DNA of 10,073 nt from Pleurocapsa sp. MO_226.B13 (GTDB taxonomy: Bacteria > Cyanobacteriota > Cyanobacteriia > Cyanobacteriales > Xenococcaceae): assembly GCA_030064795.1 (NCBI GenBank), contig JASJEI010000497.1, positions 1 through 10,073 of the forward strand. The letters are read 5' to 3'. Shown one piece after another: positions 1-6,711 of the stretch (within the stretch, counting starts at the first letter, position 1; every line of letters begins with the position of its first letter). The notes below the pieces were generated by a model that made no database searches, was not told where the DNA came from, and saw only the letters and a list, made by a program, of their open reading frames with translations. The position numbers and the translations under genes were made by a program.

Positions 1-14
1 TTAACAACAATAAA

Positions 15-20
15 AAGGAG
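15..20 (+). promoter_or_regulatory. Strong Shine-Dalgarno site
   Basis: AAGGAG lies eight bases upstream of the ATG at 29. It fixes the start of the NTF2-like gene. Most other genes in this window lack such a clear site. Confidence 0.75.
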
Positions 21-28
21 ATCGAACA

Positions 29-427
29 ATGACTAATACATCAAACAACTTAAGTGAACACCAGGCAATTAAACAAACCGCCCAGTTCTATATTGATGGT
101 GCGATCGCTGGTAAATCTGAAATCATGAGTCGTGCCTTTAGTAAAGATGCAACTATCTATGGTTTTGTTTATCCAGACTCGACCAAGCCTGAAAAAAATA
201 CACTGCTTTCGGGGTCAATCCAGGCACTCTTTGATTTTGTTGACAGCACCGAACCAGTACAAAACCTAAAGGTGGAATTTGTGCGTATAGATATCGTCGG
301 CACATCAGCTAATATCAAACTAGAACTCTACGATTGGCTTGGTATGAAATTTACTGATTCCCTCAACCTTCTCAAGACTGTTGAAGGGTGGAAAATTGTG
401 AGCAAAGTTTTCCATCAATCGACTTAA
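29..427 (+). CDS. NTF2/SnoaL-like small protein (putative lumazine-binding-like fold)
   Basis: Small soluble protein of 132 residues with no signal peptide or membrane segment. The layout fits the NTF2-like/SnoaL cone fold: an N-terminal helix (about 10-27, AIKQTAQFYIDGAIAGK), a segment with FSKDATIYGF (about 38-47), and C-terminal strands ending in LLKTVEGWKIVSKVFH (about 114-129). The ending 'dGWKIvsk.fh' is common in the DUF4440/lumazine-binding-like branch (family knowledge). Members are small-molecule-binding proteins or isomerase/cyclase-like enzymes; no catalytic residues or ligand can be named here. The start is well supported by AAGGAG at 15-20, eight bases before ATG, the clearest ribosome site in the window. 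It is followed by 176 bases without a gene, so it is probably a single transcription unit or the end of an upstream operon cut by the window edge. Family placement is fairly sure; function is unknown. Confidence 0.75.
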   Translation: MTNTSNNLSEHQAIKQTAQFYIDGAIAGKSEIMSRAFSKDATIYGFVYPDSTKPEKNTLLSGSIQALFDFVDSTEPVQNLKVEFVRIDIVGTSANIKLELYDWLGMKFTDSLNLLKTVEGWKIVSKVFHQST

Positions 428-530
428 CATCAGTTTATTGAAGCCCAAGAGAAATAACTAGCTCAAAACAATACCTTCGCCAAATCAGCTCCAATCATGT
501 CAATTTAAATTGAATACATGAGACGTGAAT

Positions 531-574
531 GGTTGTTCGCTTTTAAAATCTATCTTAACTATCATGGAACAACC
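531..574. repeat. Inverted repeat GGTTGTTC / GAACAACC upstream of the aldo/keto reductase homologue
   Basis: Perfect 8-bp arms, GGTTGTTC at 531-538 and GAACAACC at 567-574, enclose 28 bases and end about 30 bases before the ATG at 604. The spacer is AT-rich (TTTTAAAATCTATC) and could hold a promoter. It could be a split operator or an mRNA hairpin in the leader. There is no T-run, so it is not a terminator. The rest of the 428-603 intergenic stretch shows nothing recognisable. Confidence 0.4.
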
Positions 575-603
575 GTAATTAATTATTTGGTTCGGATTTC
601 AAG

Positions 604-1413
604 ATGAAATTAACCACAATTTCTAATACACCAGTCAGTATCTTGGGCTTAGCAGGTAATCGAGCAATGGACGCACGATGCCTCAAGAAAGCCTTTGCAG
701 CAGGTATAAATTACTTTTTTTTCTACGAACTCTCAGCAATTGAAAATCTAGTAGACGAGTTAAAGATTTTACTAGCAGACAAACGACAAGATATGTTAGT
801 TGCGACTGGTAGTGAAAGTCGCAATTTTCAGCAACTCCAACAATATTTAGATTCAGTGCGTAGTTATCTCGATCTCGATGTTATTGATGTATTTCTTTTA
901 GAGTATGTCTCTCCTGCTGACGATTTAACTCAAATACAAGCTTTACTCCAAGAATTGGAAATTTGGCAGGAACGAGGTTGGATTCGTTACCTAGGAATTT
1001 CTACTCACAACCGCTCCCTCGCCCTCAACCTAATCGAATCAGGACAAATTGAGGTTTTGATGCATCGCTATAATATGGCGCACCGCAAAGTCGAGCAAGA
1101 TGTATTTCCCGCAGCACTTCAGGCTGCTTTACCAGCGATCGCCTTTACCTGCACTCGCTGGGGTACATTGCTTAAAGGTCATCCAAATTGGCAAAACCAA
1201 ATCCCCTCAGCAGCAGATTGCTATCGTTATGTCCTCGCCAATGAAGCAGTAAGTATGGCTTTGACTTCTCCTCAAACCTTAGCTCAATTAGAGGAAAATC
1301 TACAAGTCCTCGATCGCTCCCAATTAACTGACGCAGAAAAAACTCTTTGGCAATCCTATGGTGATTTAATCTACGATCGAGGTCAAGATGCTTTTGAAAC
1401 TCAATGGCTTTAA
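604..1413 (+). CDS. Aldo/keto reductase family protein, probable pseudoenzyme
   Basis: 269 residues with the outline of an aldo/keto reductase TIM barrel: N-terminal VSILGLAGNRAMD (11-23), AAGINYF (32-38), LDLDVIDVFLLEY (89-101), RGWIRYLGISTHNR (124-137), and a C-terminal block of the 'fvLanp.vs..l..p....qleenl' type (about 208-233). Aligned to the family, all four catalytic tetrad positions are replaced. The Asp of 'GINFFDTA' is Phe39, the Tyr five residues on is Ser44 (Tyr41 is nearby but out of register), the Lys of 'vaTK' is Gly69, and the His of 'yyLH' is Glu100. The late NADP-binding segment is also poorly conserved. I therefore infer that it is not a working NAD(P)H reductase but perhaps a binding or regulatory descendant. 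The frame is intact and codon use looks normal, which argues for retained function. No clear Shine-Dalgarno site precedes the ATG. The stop codon overlaps the left end of a MITE-like element. Confidence 0.8.
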   Translation: MKLTTISNTPVSILGLAGNRAMDARCLKKAFAAGINYFFFYELSAIENLVDELKILLADKRQDMLVATGSESRNFQQLQQYLDSVRSYLDLDVIDVFLLEYVSPADDLTQIQALLQELEIWQERGWIRYLGISTHNRSLALNLIESGQIEVLMHRYNMAHRKVEQDVFPAALQAALPAIAFTCTRWGTLLKGHPNWQNQIPSAADCYRYVLANEAVSMALTSPQTLAQLEENLQVLDRSQLTDAEKTLWQSYGDLIYDRGQDAFETQWL

Positions 1414-1501
1414 GCTTAGACGCACTAAAGTTACCTATTCTATTCCTTCTCCATAAGGCGTTTGAGGATTTCAAAGTGCAATGTAAATGCGTCTAAGCTT
1501 A
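1411..1501. mobile_element. MITE-like element with 14-bp terminal inverted repeats
   Basis: TAAGCTTAGACGCA (1411-1424) and its exact reverse complement TGCGTCTAAGCTTA (1488-1501) bound a 91-bp segment. Both outer ends are TA, as expected if a TA target was duplicated, which is the habit of IS630/Tc1-mariner elements and their MITEs (family knowledge). The inside has only a small internal hairpin, CCTT (1445-1448) with AAGG (1455-1458), and no gene. The left end supplies the TAA stop of the preceding gene. An alternative is a long-loop hairpin acting on the 3' end of that mRNA; no T-run follows the right arm. The element reading is an inference from end structure alone. Confidence 0.5.
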
Positions 1502-1561
1502 GAATCGTCTTATTAACACTGAGAGGGTATTCATCAACAAGAAATGAGGGTTAAACTTCAT

Positions 1562-1596
1562 AACTCCGAACTGCGAACTCCGAATTCCGAACTTTT
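1562..1596. repeat. Heptanucleotide tandem repeat (STRR-like)
   Basis: Five consecutive 7-mers are visible: AACTCCG, AACTGCG, AACTCCG, AATTCCG, and a decayed AACTTTT. Short tandem heptamers of this kind (STRR) are scattered in cyanobacterial genomes (established knowledge). It lies in the gap between the MITE-like element and the end of the sulfurtransferase gene. No function is evident. Confidence 0.7.
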
Positions 1597-1628
1597 CTTC
1601 TATCCATCAATTCAAAATTGACAGACCA

Positions 1629-2462
1629 CTACTTTTCTACAGGCAAATCGGCAATACGACTCCATTCATTCCAAGAGCCGTGATAATTTTTAACCTGGGG
1701 ATAACCCAATAAATATTTTAAAATAAACCAAGTATGTCCAGAACGCGCTCCCACTGCACAATAGGGAATCACTAGCTTTTCGGGAGTAACATTTTTGGAT
1801 TCAAAAATCTCTTTTAATTCAGTCAAAGACTTGAAAGTACCATCATCATTATGAGCTAATTCGTAGTAAAAATTTATTGCCGAAGGTATATGTCCCGCCC
1901 GCTCATTTTCTGTTGGCGGTTTCATCATAAATAGTTCGCCATTATATTCTTGAGGCGTGCGAACATCTAGGAGAATAGAATCATTTTGTCCAATTATTTT
2001 TTGTACTTCTGCTAGAGAAATTGATAAATCATCATTAGGAATTTTAATCTGATATTGGGTAGGTGTGACTGTAGTTTGGGCTGTAGTTAAAGGATAACCG
2101 TCCATAATCCATTTTGGACGACCACCATTTAAAATCCGAAGGCGATCGTGTCCAAAAACTTTTAGCAACCAAAAAATAAAGCCAGAAGTAGCAATAAAAC
2201 CATCATGAACTGCAACTACAGTTGTCTTATTTGTAATCCCAGAATTACCGAGCAATTCTTCTATAGTTTTTGGCTCTAAATTAATCTGAAAATCGGGTTT
2301 TGTTAGTGTCATTGCATTCCAAAAAATCGACCCAGGAATATGACCTTTTTCGTAAGATTCTGGATTCAAATCCATTTCGACAATACGAACATTAGGATCT
2401 TCTAGATGTTCTGACAACCATTGAGTATCTACTAAAGTTTCAGGATAGGCGTATGGGGACAT
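1629..2462 (-). CDS. Two-domain sulfurtransferase (rhodanese / 3-mercaptopyruvate sulfurtransferase type)
   Basis: 277 residues, normal for the tandem-rhodanese family, which moves sulfane sulfur from thiosulfate or 3-mercaptopyruvate to cyanide or thiol acceptors. The N-terminal structural domain (about 8-125) shows LVDTQWLSEHL, YEKGHIPGSIFWN and VFGHDRLRILNGGRPKW; the catalytic Cys position is replaced (around Asp87), as usual. The C-terminal catalytic domain (about 145-275) has SILLDVRTPQEYNGE, RAGHIPSAINF and the active-site loop CAVGARS with Cys235, followed by KNYHGSWNEWSR. The loop CAVGARS matches neither the classical rhodanese loop (CRKGVT) nor the mercaptopyruvate type (CGSGVT), so the sulfur donor cannot be assigned. 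No signal peptide is seen; it is probably cytoplasmic. The ATG at 2462 has no clear ribosome site. The gene is divergent from the LuxR-type regulator 92 bases away, which may control it (inference). Confidence 0.9.
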   Translation of the reverse strand: MSPYAYPETLVDTQWLSEHLEDPNVRIVEMDLNPESYEKGHIPGSIFWNAMTLTKPDFQINLEPKTIEELLGNSGITNKTTVVAVHDGFIATSGFIFWLLKVFGHDRLRILNGGRPKWIMDGYPLTTAQTTVTPTQYQIKIPNDDLSISLAEVQKIIGQNDSILLDVRTPQEYNGELFMMKPPTENERAGHIPSAINFYYELAHNDDGTFKSLTELKEIFESKNVTPEKLVIPYCAVGARSGHTWFILKYLLGYPQVKNYHGSWNEWSRIADLPVEK

Positions 2463-2502
2463 AATCTTAAAGTCTCGATAAGTTAACTATGGCTATGATA
2501 AA

Positions 2503-2516
2503 GATCGAGTTCGATC
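2503..2516. promoter_or_regulatory. Palindrome in the divergent sulfurtransferase/LuxR-type regulator intergenic region
   Basis: GATCGA-GT-TCGATC is a palindrome with 6-bp arms and a 2-base centre, roughly midway between the two divergent starts. LuxR/NarL-type HTH proteins bind short dyads, so this is a candidate operator. It is partly built of HIP1-like GATCG words common in this genome, which weakens the case. A TATGAT hexamer (2494-2499) just upstream could be a -10 for the plus-strand gene, but no -35 match is seen. Confidence 0.35.
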
Positions 2517-2554
2517 GCGAATAGTCCTCAAACGGGTACACTTGATTGAAAAAA

Positions 2555-3223
2555 ATGACGCAGGATCTAAAAACTTTATTTACAGCGACCGCCAACAGCA
2601 AAAGCGAGTTAGAATTACAGCAAAATGCGATCGCTCAAGTTGGTGAATATTTTGCAGCTACACGCCATCGTTTGTTTATCTTGGCTCGACTTCCCCAAGT
2701 CGTAAATCGCCCGAAGTTGATGCAAATGGCTCTATCTTTGGACTATAATCCCGTTCTACGCTACTTAGTTGAACATCACGTACCAGTTCATGAAGGAGTG
2801 TTATTAACACCCCACAAGTGGCGAACCATTTGTCCTCGTTTCGACCACGGTCATGTAATGGTTGGCCCAATTGTCAATAATGGTAGTCTAATCGGTGGTT
2901 TGGCTTTAACTCGCGATCGCCATCATAATCCTTTTAACCAACAGAATCTCTTAGAGTTAAGTGCTATATGTTTGCACGTCTCAACCAAATTAACTCAAAT
3001 TAAATCTCAACAGCTAGAGTTAGATCGAGACAGTATTGAGAAAATTACTCCTCGTCAATTACAAATTGCTCAATTAGTTGCTCAAGGGTTAACCAATGCC
3101 GAAATTGGCAAAACTTTATGGATTACGGAAAACTCAGTCAAGCAAGCTTTAAAAAGGATGTTTCGTAAATTGCAAGTCTCATCCCGTGCGGAAATGGTTG
3201 CCAAATTGTCTAACTGTAATTGA
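2555..3223 (+). CDS. LuxR-family transcriptional regulator with GAF-like N-terminal domain
   Basis: 222 residues from the ATG at 2555. A TTG at 2546 in the same frame would add three residues (MKK); neither has a good ribosome site, and I prefer the ATG. The C-terminus (about 163-219) is a clear LuxR/GerE helix-turn-helix: ITPRQLQIAQLVAQGLTNAEIGKTLWITENSVKQ, then RMFRKLQVSSRAEMV. The N-terminal part (about 14-150) looks like a GAF-type sensory fold: LELQQNAIAQVGEYF, a central HVPVHEG...HGHVMVGPIVNNGSLIGGLALTR, and a helix NLLELSAICLHVSTKL. There is no phospho-acceptor receiver domain, so this is not a classical two-component regulator. The regulated gene is probably the divergent sulfurtransferase or the downstream MATE gene (inference from position). 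Ligand unknown. Confidence 0.85.
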   Translation: MTQDLKTLFTATANSKSELELQQNAIAQVGEYFAATRHRLFILARLPQVVNRPKLMQMALSLDYNPVLRYLVEHHVPVHEGVLLTPHKWRTICPRFDHGHVMVGPIVNNGSLIGGLALTRDRHHNPFNQQNLLELSAICLHVSTKLTQIKSQQLELDRDSIEKITPRQLQIAQLVAQGLTNAEIGKTLWITENSVKQALKRMFRKLQVSSRAEMVAKLSNCN

Positions 3224-3277
3224 AGGCGTTGCGGATTTTAAATATGAAAATTATTGGAGTTAATTTGCTCGTAGCTA

Positions 3278-3305
3278 TTGACTATTAGCCAAGATCGCTT
3301 ACTTA
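3278..3305 (+). promoter_or_regulatory. Possible weak promoter before the MATE/EamA pair
   Basis: TTGACT (3278-3283) followed 16 bases later by TACTTA (3300-3305) is a loose sigma-70-type match upstream of the ATG at 3346. The -10 match is poor, and this is only the best candidate in a 122-base gap. Confidence 0.25.
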
Positions 3306-3345
3306 AATTCAGATCGAGTAAACTCATAAATACAGATATTAAAAA

Positions 3346-4713
3346 ATGGCTTCGACTATTGCTGACTCTTCTTTTCGCGGGGAAATTAGAAAATTTCTGC
3401 AATTAGCTATTCCTTTAGCTAGCGCGCAGGTGGCGCAATCTCTGACGGGATTTTTTGATACCATCATGATGGGTAGATTGGGGGCAGAAACTATCGCTGC
3501 GGGAGGTTTGGCTTCGATGACTTTTTTTGCCCTCTTTAGTACTGCTGGGGGAGTGGTAATGGGAATCAGTCCTCTGGTAGCAGAAGCTTTTGGTGCGGGT
3601 AAGAAAACCAGAATTGAAAAGTTAACCCGTCAGGGGTTTTGGTTGGTTTTGCTATTGTCCATACCGATGATGATGGCGACTGCCAACTTAGATTCAATGA
3701 TGCTGCAATGGGGACAGGCGCGAACTACTGTCAGTTTAGCTAATAGTTATTTAGATATTCTTCTTTGGGGTTTCTTTCCTGCTTTGGGGTTTGCTATGTT
3801 GCGGGGTGTGGTCTCTGGCTTATCCCAGGCTCGTCCGATAATGATTATTGTTATCTTTGGTACGGTATTTAATATCATCGGTAACTATATTTTGGGATTT
3901 GGTAAGTTAGGTTTTCCCCGTCTGGAGTTAGTCGGTTTGGCGATCGCTAGTACCATATCTCTCTGGGGAATGTTTATTGCTCTGGTTATTTATATCCTCA
4001 AACATCCTCAGCTTAGTGCTTATCGTTTCTTCCAGCAGTTACACCAAATCAAACCCGCTATTATCGGAGAATTGTGTAAAACGGGTATTCCTATTGGTAT
4101 TTTTATGGCTTTGGAATTGGGCTTGTTTACCATTGTCACCTATCTCATGGGGGCATTAGGAACAGAAGTATTAGCAGCCCATCAAATCGTCGTTCAGACA
4201 ATCATAGTAACATTTATGATTCCCTTGGGTATGTCCTATGCAGCAACGGCAAGAGTGGGACAGTGGTTGGGGCGTAAAGATTTACCAGGAATCAAAAGAG
4301 CGGGATATATCAGTATTGGTATGGGTTTAATTGTGATGTCGTTACTGGCGATCGTCATGCTGTTATTTCCTCGGTTTATAGTTGGGATTTATCTAGACAT
4401 CAACGATCCTGCCAACGAGCGATTAATCTCGCTGGCTTTACCGATGCTAACCATTGCCTCAATTGCCCAAATCTTAGACGCAGCGCAAAAAATTACCTAC
4501 GGCGCATTGCAAGGGCTCCAAGATACTCGAATCCCAGTCTTTTTGAATATTTCTGCTTTTTGGCTAATTGGCTTGCCTACAGGCTATTTTCTCGGCTTTC
4601 ACTTCGGCTTGGATGGCATTGGTTTGTGGTTGGGACAGTCTATTGGAGTAGCGATCGCTGCCGTTCTGTTTCCGATCCGTTTTCGCTGGCAAACAAACTA
4701 TTTAGAACCATAA
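3346..4713 (+). CDS. MATE family efflux transporter (NorM type)
   Basis: 455 residues with about twelve hydrophobic segments in two halves, the usual size for MATE antiporters that export cationic drugs or metabolites in exchange for Na+ or H+ at the inner membrane. The first half opens with the signature QSLTGFFDTIMMGRLGAETIAAGG (about 31-54). The acidic residues matching the cation-coupling residues of Vibrio NorM are all present: Asp38 in FFDTIMMG, Glu257 in MALELG and Asp378 in QILDAAQ. The second half repeats the family pattern with LGTEVLAAHQIVVQ (271-284) and GALQGLQDTRIP (386-397). The protein therefore looks functional. No clear Shine-Dalgarno site lies before the ATG at 3346, but no later Met fits the first membrane segment better. 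The EamA gene starts 18 bases after its stop, so co-transcription is likely. Substrate cannot be predicted. Confidence 0.93.
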   Translation: MASTIADSSFRGEIRKFLQLAIPLASAQVAQSLTGFFDTIMMGRLGAETIAAGGLASMTFFALFSTAGGVVMGISPLVAEAFGAGKKTRIEKLTRQGFWLVLLLSIPMMMATANLDSMMLQWGQARTTVSLANSYLDILLWGFFPALGFAMLRGVVSGLSQARPIMIIVIFGTVFNIIGNYILGFGKLGFPRLELVGLAIASTISLWGMFIALVIYILKHPQLSAYRFFQQLHQIKPAIIGELCKTGIPIGIFMALELGLFTIVTYLMGALGTEVLAAHQIVVQTIIVTFMIPLGMSYAATARVGQWLGRKDLPGIKRAGYISIGMGLIVMSLLAIVMLLFPRFIVGIYLDINDPANERLISLALPMLTIASIAQILDAAQKITYGALQGLQDTRIPVFLNISAFWLIGLPTGYFLGFHFGLDGIGLWLGQSIGVAIAAVLFPIRFRWQTNYLEP

Positions 4714-4731
4714 ACCTTATCAAATTACCAG

Positions 4732-5604
4732 ATGCAAAAATTTACCACAATCTATATCAAGTTAGTTTTAACCATGGCAATTTGGGGCGGGACTTTTGTT
4801 GTGGGTAGAATAGTCGCCCAGAATTTAGATCCTTTTACTGCTGGATTGGGTCGTTTTGCTAGTGCTTCGATATTTTTGTGGTTTTTAATTCGCTCTAGAA
4901 AAGAAAAATTAGCTCGGCTCAATCTCAGACAAATTTTGCTAGTAATTTTATTAGGACTGAGTGGAATCTTAACTTATAATCTTTGCTTTTTTCTAGGATT
5001 AAAAGAAATTTCCGCTAGCCGTGCGGGATTAATTATTGCCCTCAATCCAATTTGTATTACTATTGGCTCTCGGATCTTTTTTCAAGAGAGATTGACCCTC
5101 TTGAAATTAGTAGGTATTGCTATTTCCTTGTTGGGTGCAGCCCTGATTATTACCGAAGGCAATATTAGCAGTATAGTTACAGAGGGTATAGGTAAAGGAG
5201 AATTATTTATTTTAGGTTGTGTTTTTAGCTGGGTATGTTATTCTTTGTTAGGTAAATTAGCGATGCAAGAATTATCTGCTTTAACTACTACGACCTATGC
5301 TATTTGGCTTGGTACTCTATTTTTAATTCCTGTAACTATTTGGGAAAACGATCGCTTGCCAACAATCGATTTTTCAACGGCATTAGGTTTATTATATTTA
5401 GGTATTGTCGCCACAGTAATTGCTTTTAATTGGTATTATGCGGGAATTAAAGAGATTGGCGCGTCTAAGGCTGCTATTTTTATTAATTTAGTACCGATGT
5501 TTGCGATTATTTTTGGTCTGGTTTTTCTTCAAGAATCTCTATCGGCGATCGCTTTTTTGGGCGGAGGGTTAGTAATCTTGGGTGTATTTTTGGTAAATCG
5601 ATAA
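4732..5604 (+). CDS. EamA/DMT-family transporter
   Basis: 290 residues and about ten membrane segments, in two EamA repeats (about 11-141 and 157-288), the standard drug/metabolite transporter layout. Typical cues are LTMAIWGGTFVVGRIVAQNLDPFTAGLGRFASA (13-45) in the first repeat and EIGASKAAIFINLVPMFAIIFGLVFLQESL (241-270), with a closing GGGLVILGVFLV, in the second. Family members export amino acids, nucleotides, drugs or other small metabolites across the inner membrane; the substrate here is unknown. The ATG at 4732 is preferred because the Met at 4774 would cut into the first membrane helix, although no clear ribosome site precedes it. It follows the MATE gene by 18 bases on the same strand, suggesting a two-gene export operon. 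It ends one base before the end of the convergent BASS gene, leaving no space for a terminator. Confidence 0.9.
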   Translation: MQKFTTIYIKLVLTMAIWGGTFVVGRIVAQNLDPFTAGLGRFASASIFLWFLIRSRKEKLARLNLRQILLVILLGLSGILTYNLCFFLGLKEISASRAGLIIALNPICITIGSRIFFQERLTLLKLVGIAISLLGAALIITEGNISSIVTEGIGKGELFILGCVFSWVCYSLLGKLAMQELSALTTTTYAIWLGTLFLIPVTIWENDRLPTIDFSTALGLLYLGIVATVIAFNWYYAGIKEIGASKAAIFINLVPMFAIIFGLVFLQESLSAIAFLGGGLVILGVFLVNR

Positions 5605-5605
5605 T

Positions 5606-6484
5606 TTATTTAACAAAATTAAAATTGCGACCTTGCATCCACCAGCCAAAAACCGCACAGGTAAGATACATTAGCAGAGAGTAGATTGCTGCTGGAATCG
5701 CCATAGTAGGATTACTGAGAAAGGTCGGCGCACTAGCAATAGCGATCGCTAAAGTACCGTTTTGAATACCTACTTCTACCGTAATCGCCTTAACGCTATC
5801 CTCTTTTAGCTTAGCAATGGTAGCAATACCGAAGCCTAAAGCCATAGTCGATACATTTAAGACAAAAGTCGATCCACCCACTTGGTAAACATAGCTGAAA
5901 AAATTGGCTCTTTCTACTAACAGCAAGCCAAACACGATTAAAGCCAAAAAGAATACTGAAAGCCACTTGACTAGCTTTTCCGCTTTGACGGCAAATCGCG
6001 GGGTATAGTGGTTTGAGATCATGCCCAAAGCAACGGGAATAATCGTAATTACAGCAATCTTAATCGTAGTTTCGACTAAAGACAATTGCACGGCAACCTC
6101 CTCTCCCATAAAACTCTGCATCGCTAGATTGACTACCAGAGGAATGGTAAACACCGTAATCAGACTACTGACAGCAGTTAGGGTAATTGATAGGGCGACA
6201 TTACCTTTTGCTAAATAGGTCATCATATTGGAGGTAGCCCCCCCAGGACAGGCTGTCAGGATAATTAAACCGACTGCTAACTCTGGAGAGAGAGAGAAAA
6301 CTACAGCGATCGCAAAACCTACCACTGGCAAGATAATTAGCTGGGCGATTAAGCCCAAAACTACCGATTTGGGTTCGAGGGTAACTCGTTTAAAATCATT
6401 TATTGTCAGCCCCATTCCCATACTCAACATGATGATGAATAAAGCCAAGGGCAGAAAAACCGCCGTGAGAAAATTAGATTCCAT
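5606..6484 (-). CDS. Bile acid:sodium symporter (BASS) family transporter
   Basis: 292 residues with about nine to ten membrane segments. The family cores are clear: MGMGLTINDF (22-31), ACPGGATSNMMTYLAKGNVALSITLTAVSSLIT (78-110) and TVEVGIQNGTLAIAIA (235-250). Residues matching the sodium sites of the structurally known bacterial homologue ASBT are kept: Ser85-Asn86 in the first crossing region and Glu237 with Gln241 in the second. A Na+-coupled import mechanism is therefore likely. Bacterial and plastid relatives carry organic anions such as pyruvate, 2-keto acids, pantoate or sulfated compounds; bile acid as substrate is unlikely in a cyanobacterium. It lies 227 bases downstream of the TetR-family gene on the same strand and may be read from that promoter or its own. 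Its 3' end abuts the convergent EamA gene. Confidence 0.92.
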   Translation of the reverse strand: MESNFLTAVFLPLALFIIMLSMGMGLTINDFKRVTLEPKSVVLGLIAQLIILPVVGFAIAVVFSLSPELAVGLIILTACPGGATSNMMTYLAKGNVALSITLTAVSSLITVFTIPLVVNLAMQSFMGEEVAVQLSLVETTIKIAVITIIPVALGMISNHYTPRFAVKAEKLVKWLSVFFLALIVFGLLLVERANFFSYVYQVGGSTFVLNVSTMALGFGIATIAKLKEDSVKAITVEVGIQNGTLAIAIASAPTFLSNPTMAIPAAIYSLLMYLTCAVFGWWMQGRNFNFVK

Positions 6485-6651
6485 CAGTAAATAATAAGTT
6501 TTTCCGCCACTATTACATGGTTGTCTGCTTTAAACCAGGGGAAAAATTCAGGTATTTCTCTGGCTTGAGAGCGGAAAATCAGGTCTTTAGCCTCAAAAAA
6601 GTAAATACCAACTTTTCTTGTTTGCGTAAGTCCTATCCAAGCGCGATCGCA

Positions 6652-6676
6652 CTTGCCAAGTTACAAACTTTTCAAG
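6652..6676. repeat. Small imperfect hairpin between the TetR-family and BASS genes
   Basis: CTTG-cc-AAGTT, loop ACA, AACTT-tt-CAAG forms a short stem with an internal loop. It has no T-run on either side, so it is a poor intrinsic terminator candidate. The rest of the 6485-6711 gap has one HIP1 octamer (6643-6650) and nothing else recognised. Confidence 0.25.
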
Positions 6677-6711
6677 ACTGAGAAAGGATACATCAATGTG
6701 GAATGTGGAGA

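Noticed and set aside
15..31. Similar GAGATCGAAC words occur just before the starts at 29 and 7703.
   Set aside because: Short and probably chance, combining a ribosome site with a common GATCGA word; not enough to claim co-regulation.
1172..1474. Open frame of 100 codons on the minus strand.
   Set aside because: It overlaps the well-supported reductase-like gene, has no family resemblance and extends into the repeat element; a shadow frame.
4560..4808. Open frame overlapping the MATE/EamA junction.
   Set aside because: It is out of frame with both strong transporter genes and shows no family pattern.
6021..6494. Two plus-strand open frames opposite the BASS gene.
   Set aside because: They are antisense shadows of a clear membrane transporter and have no recognisable protein features.
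6606..6625. TACCAACTTTTCTTGTTTGC resembles half of the TetR operator, upstream of the BASS gene.
   Set aside because: Only the left half-site TACCAACT matches; the dyad core ACTAGT is missing, so binding is unlikely.
6652..6676. Hairpin considered as a terminator for the TetR-family gene.
   Set aside because: Weak stem with an internal loop and no following T-run on the relevant strand.
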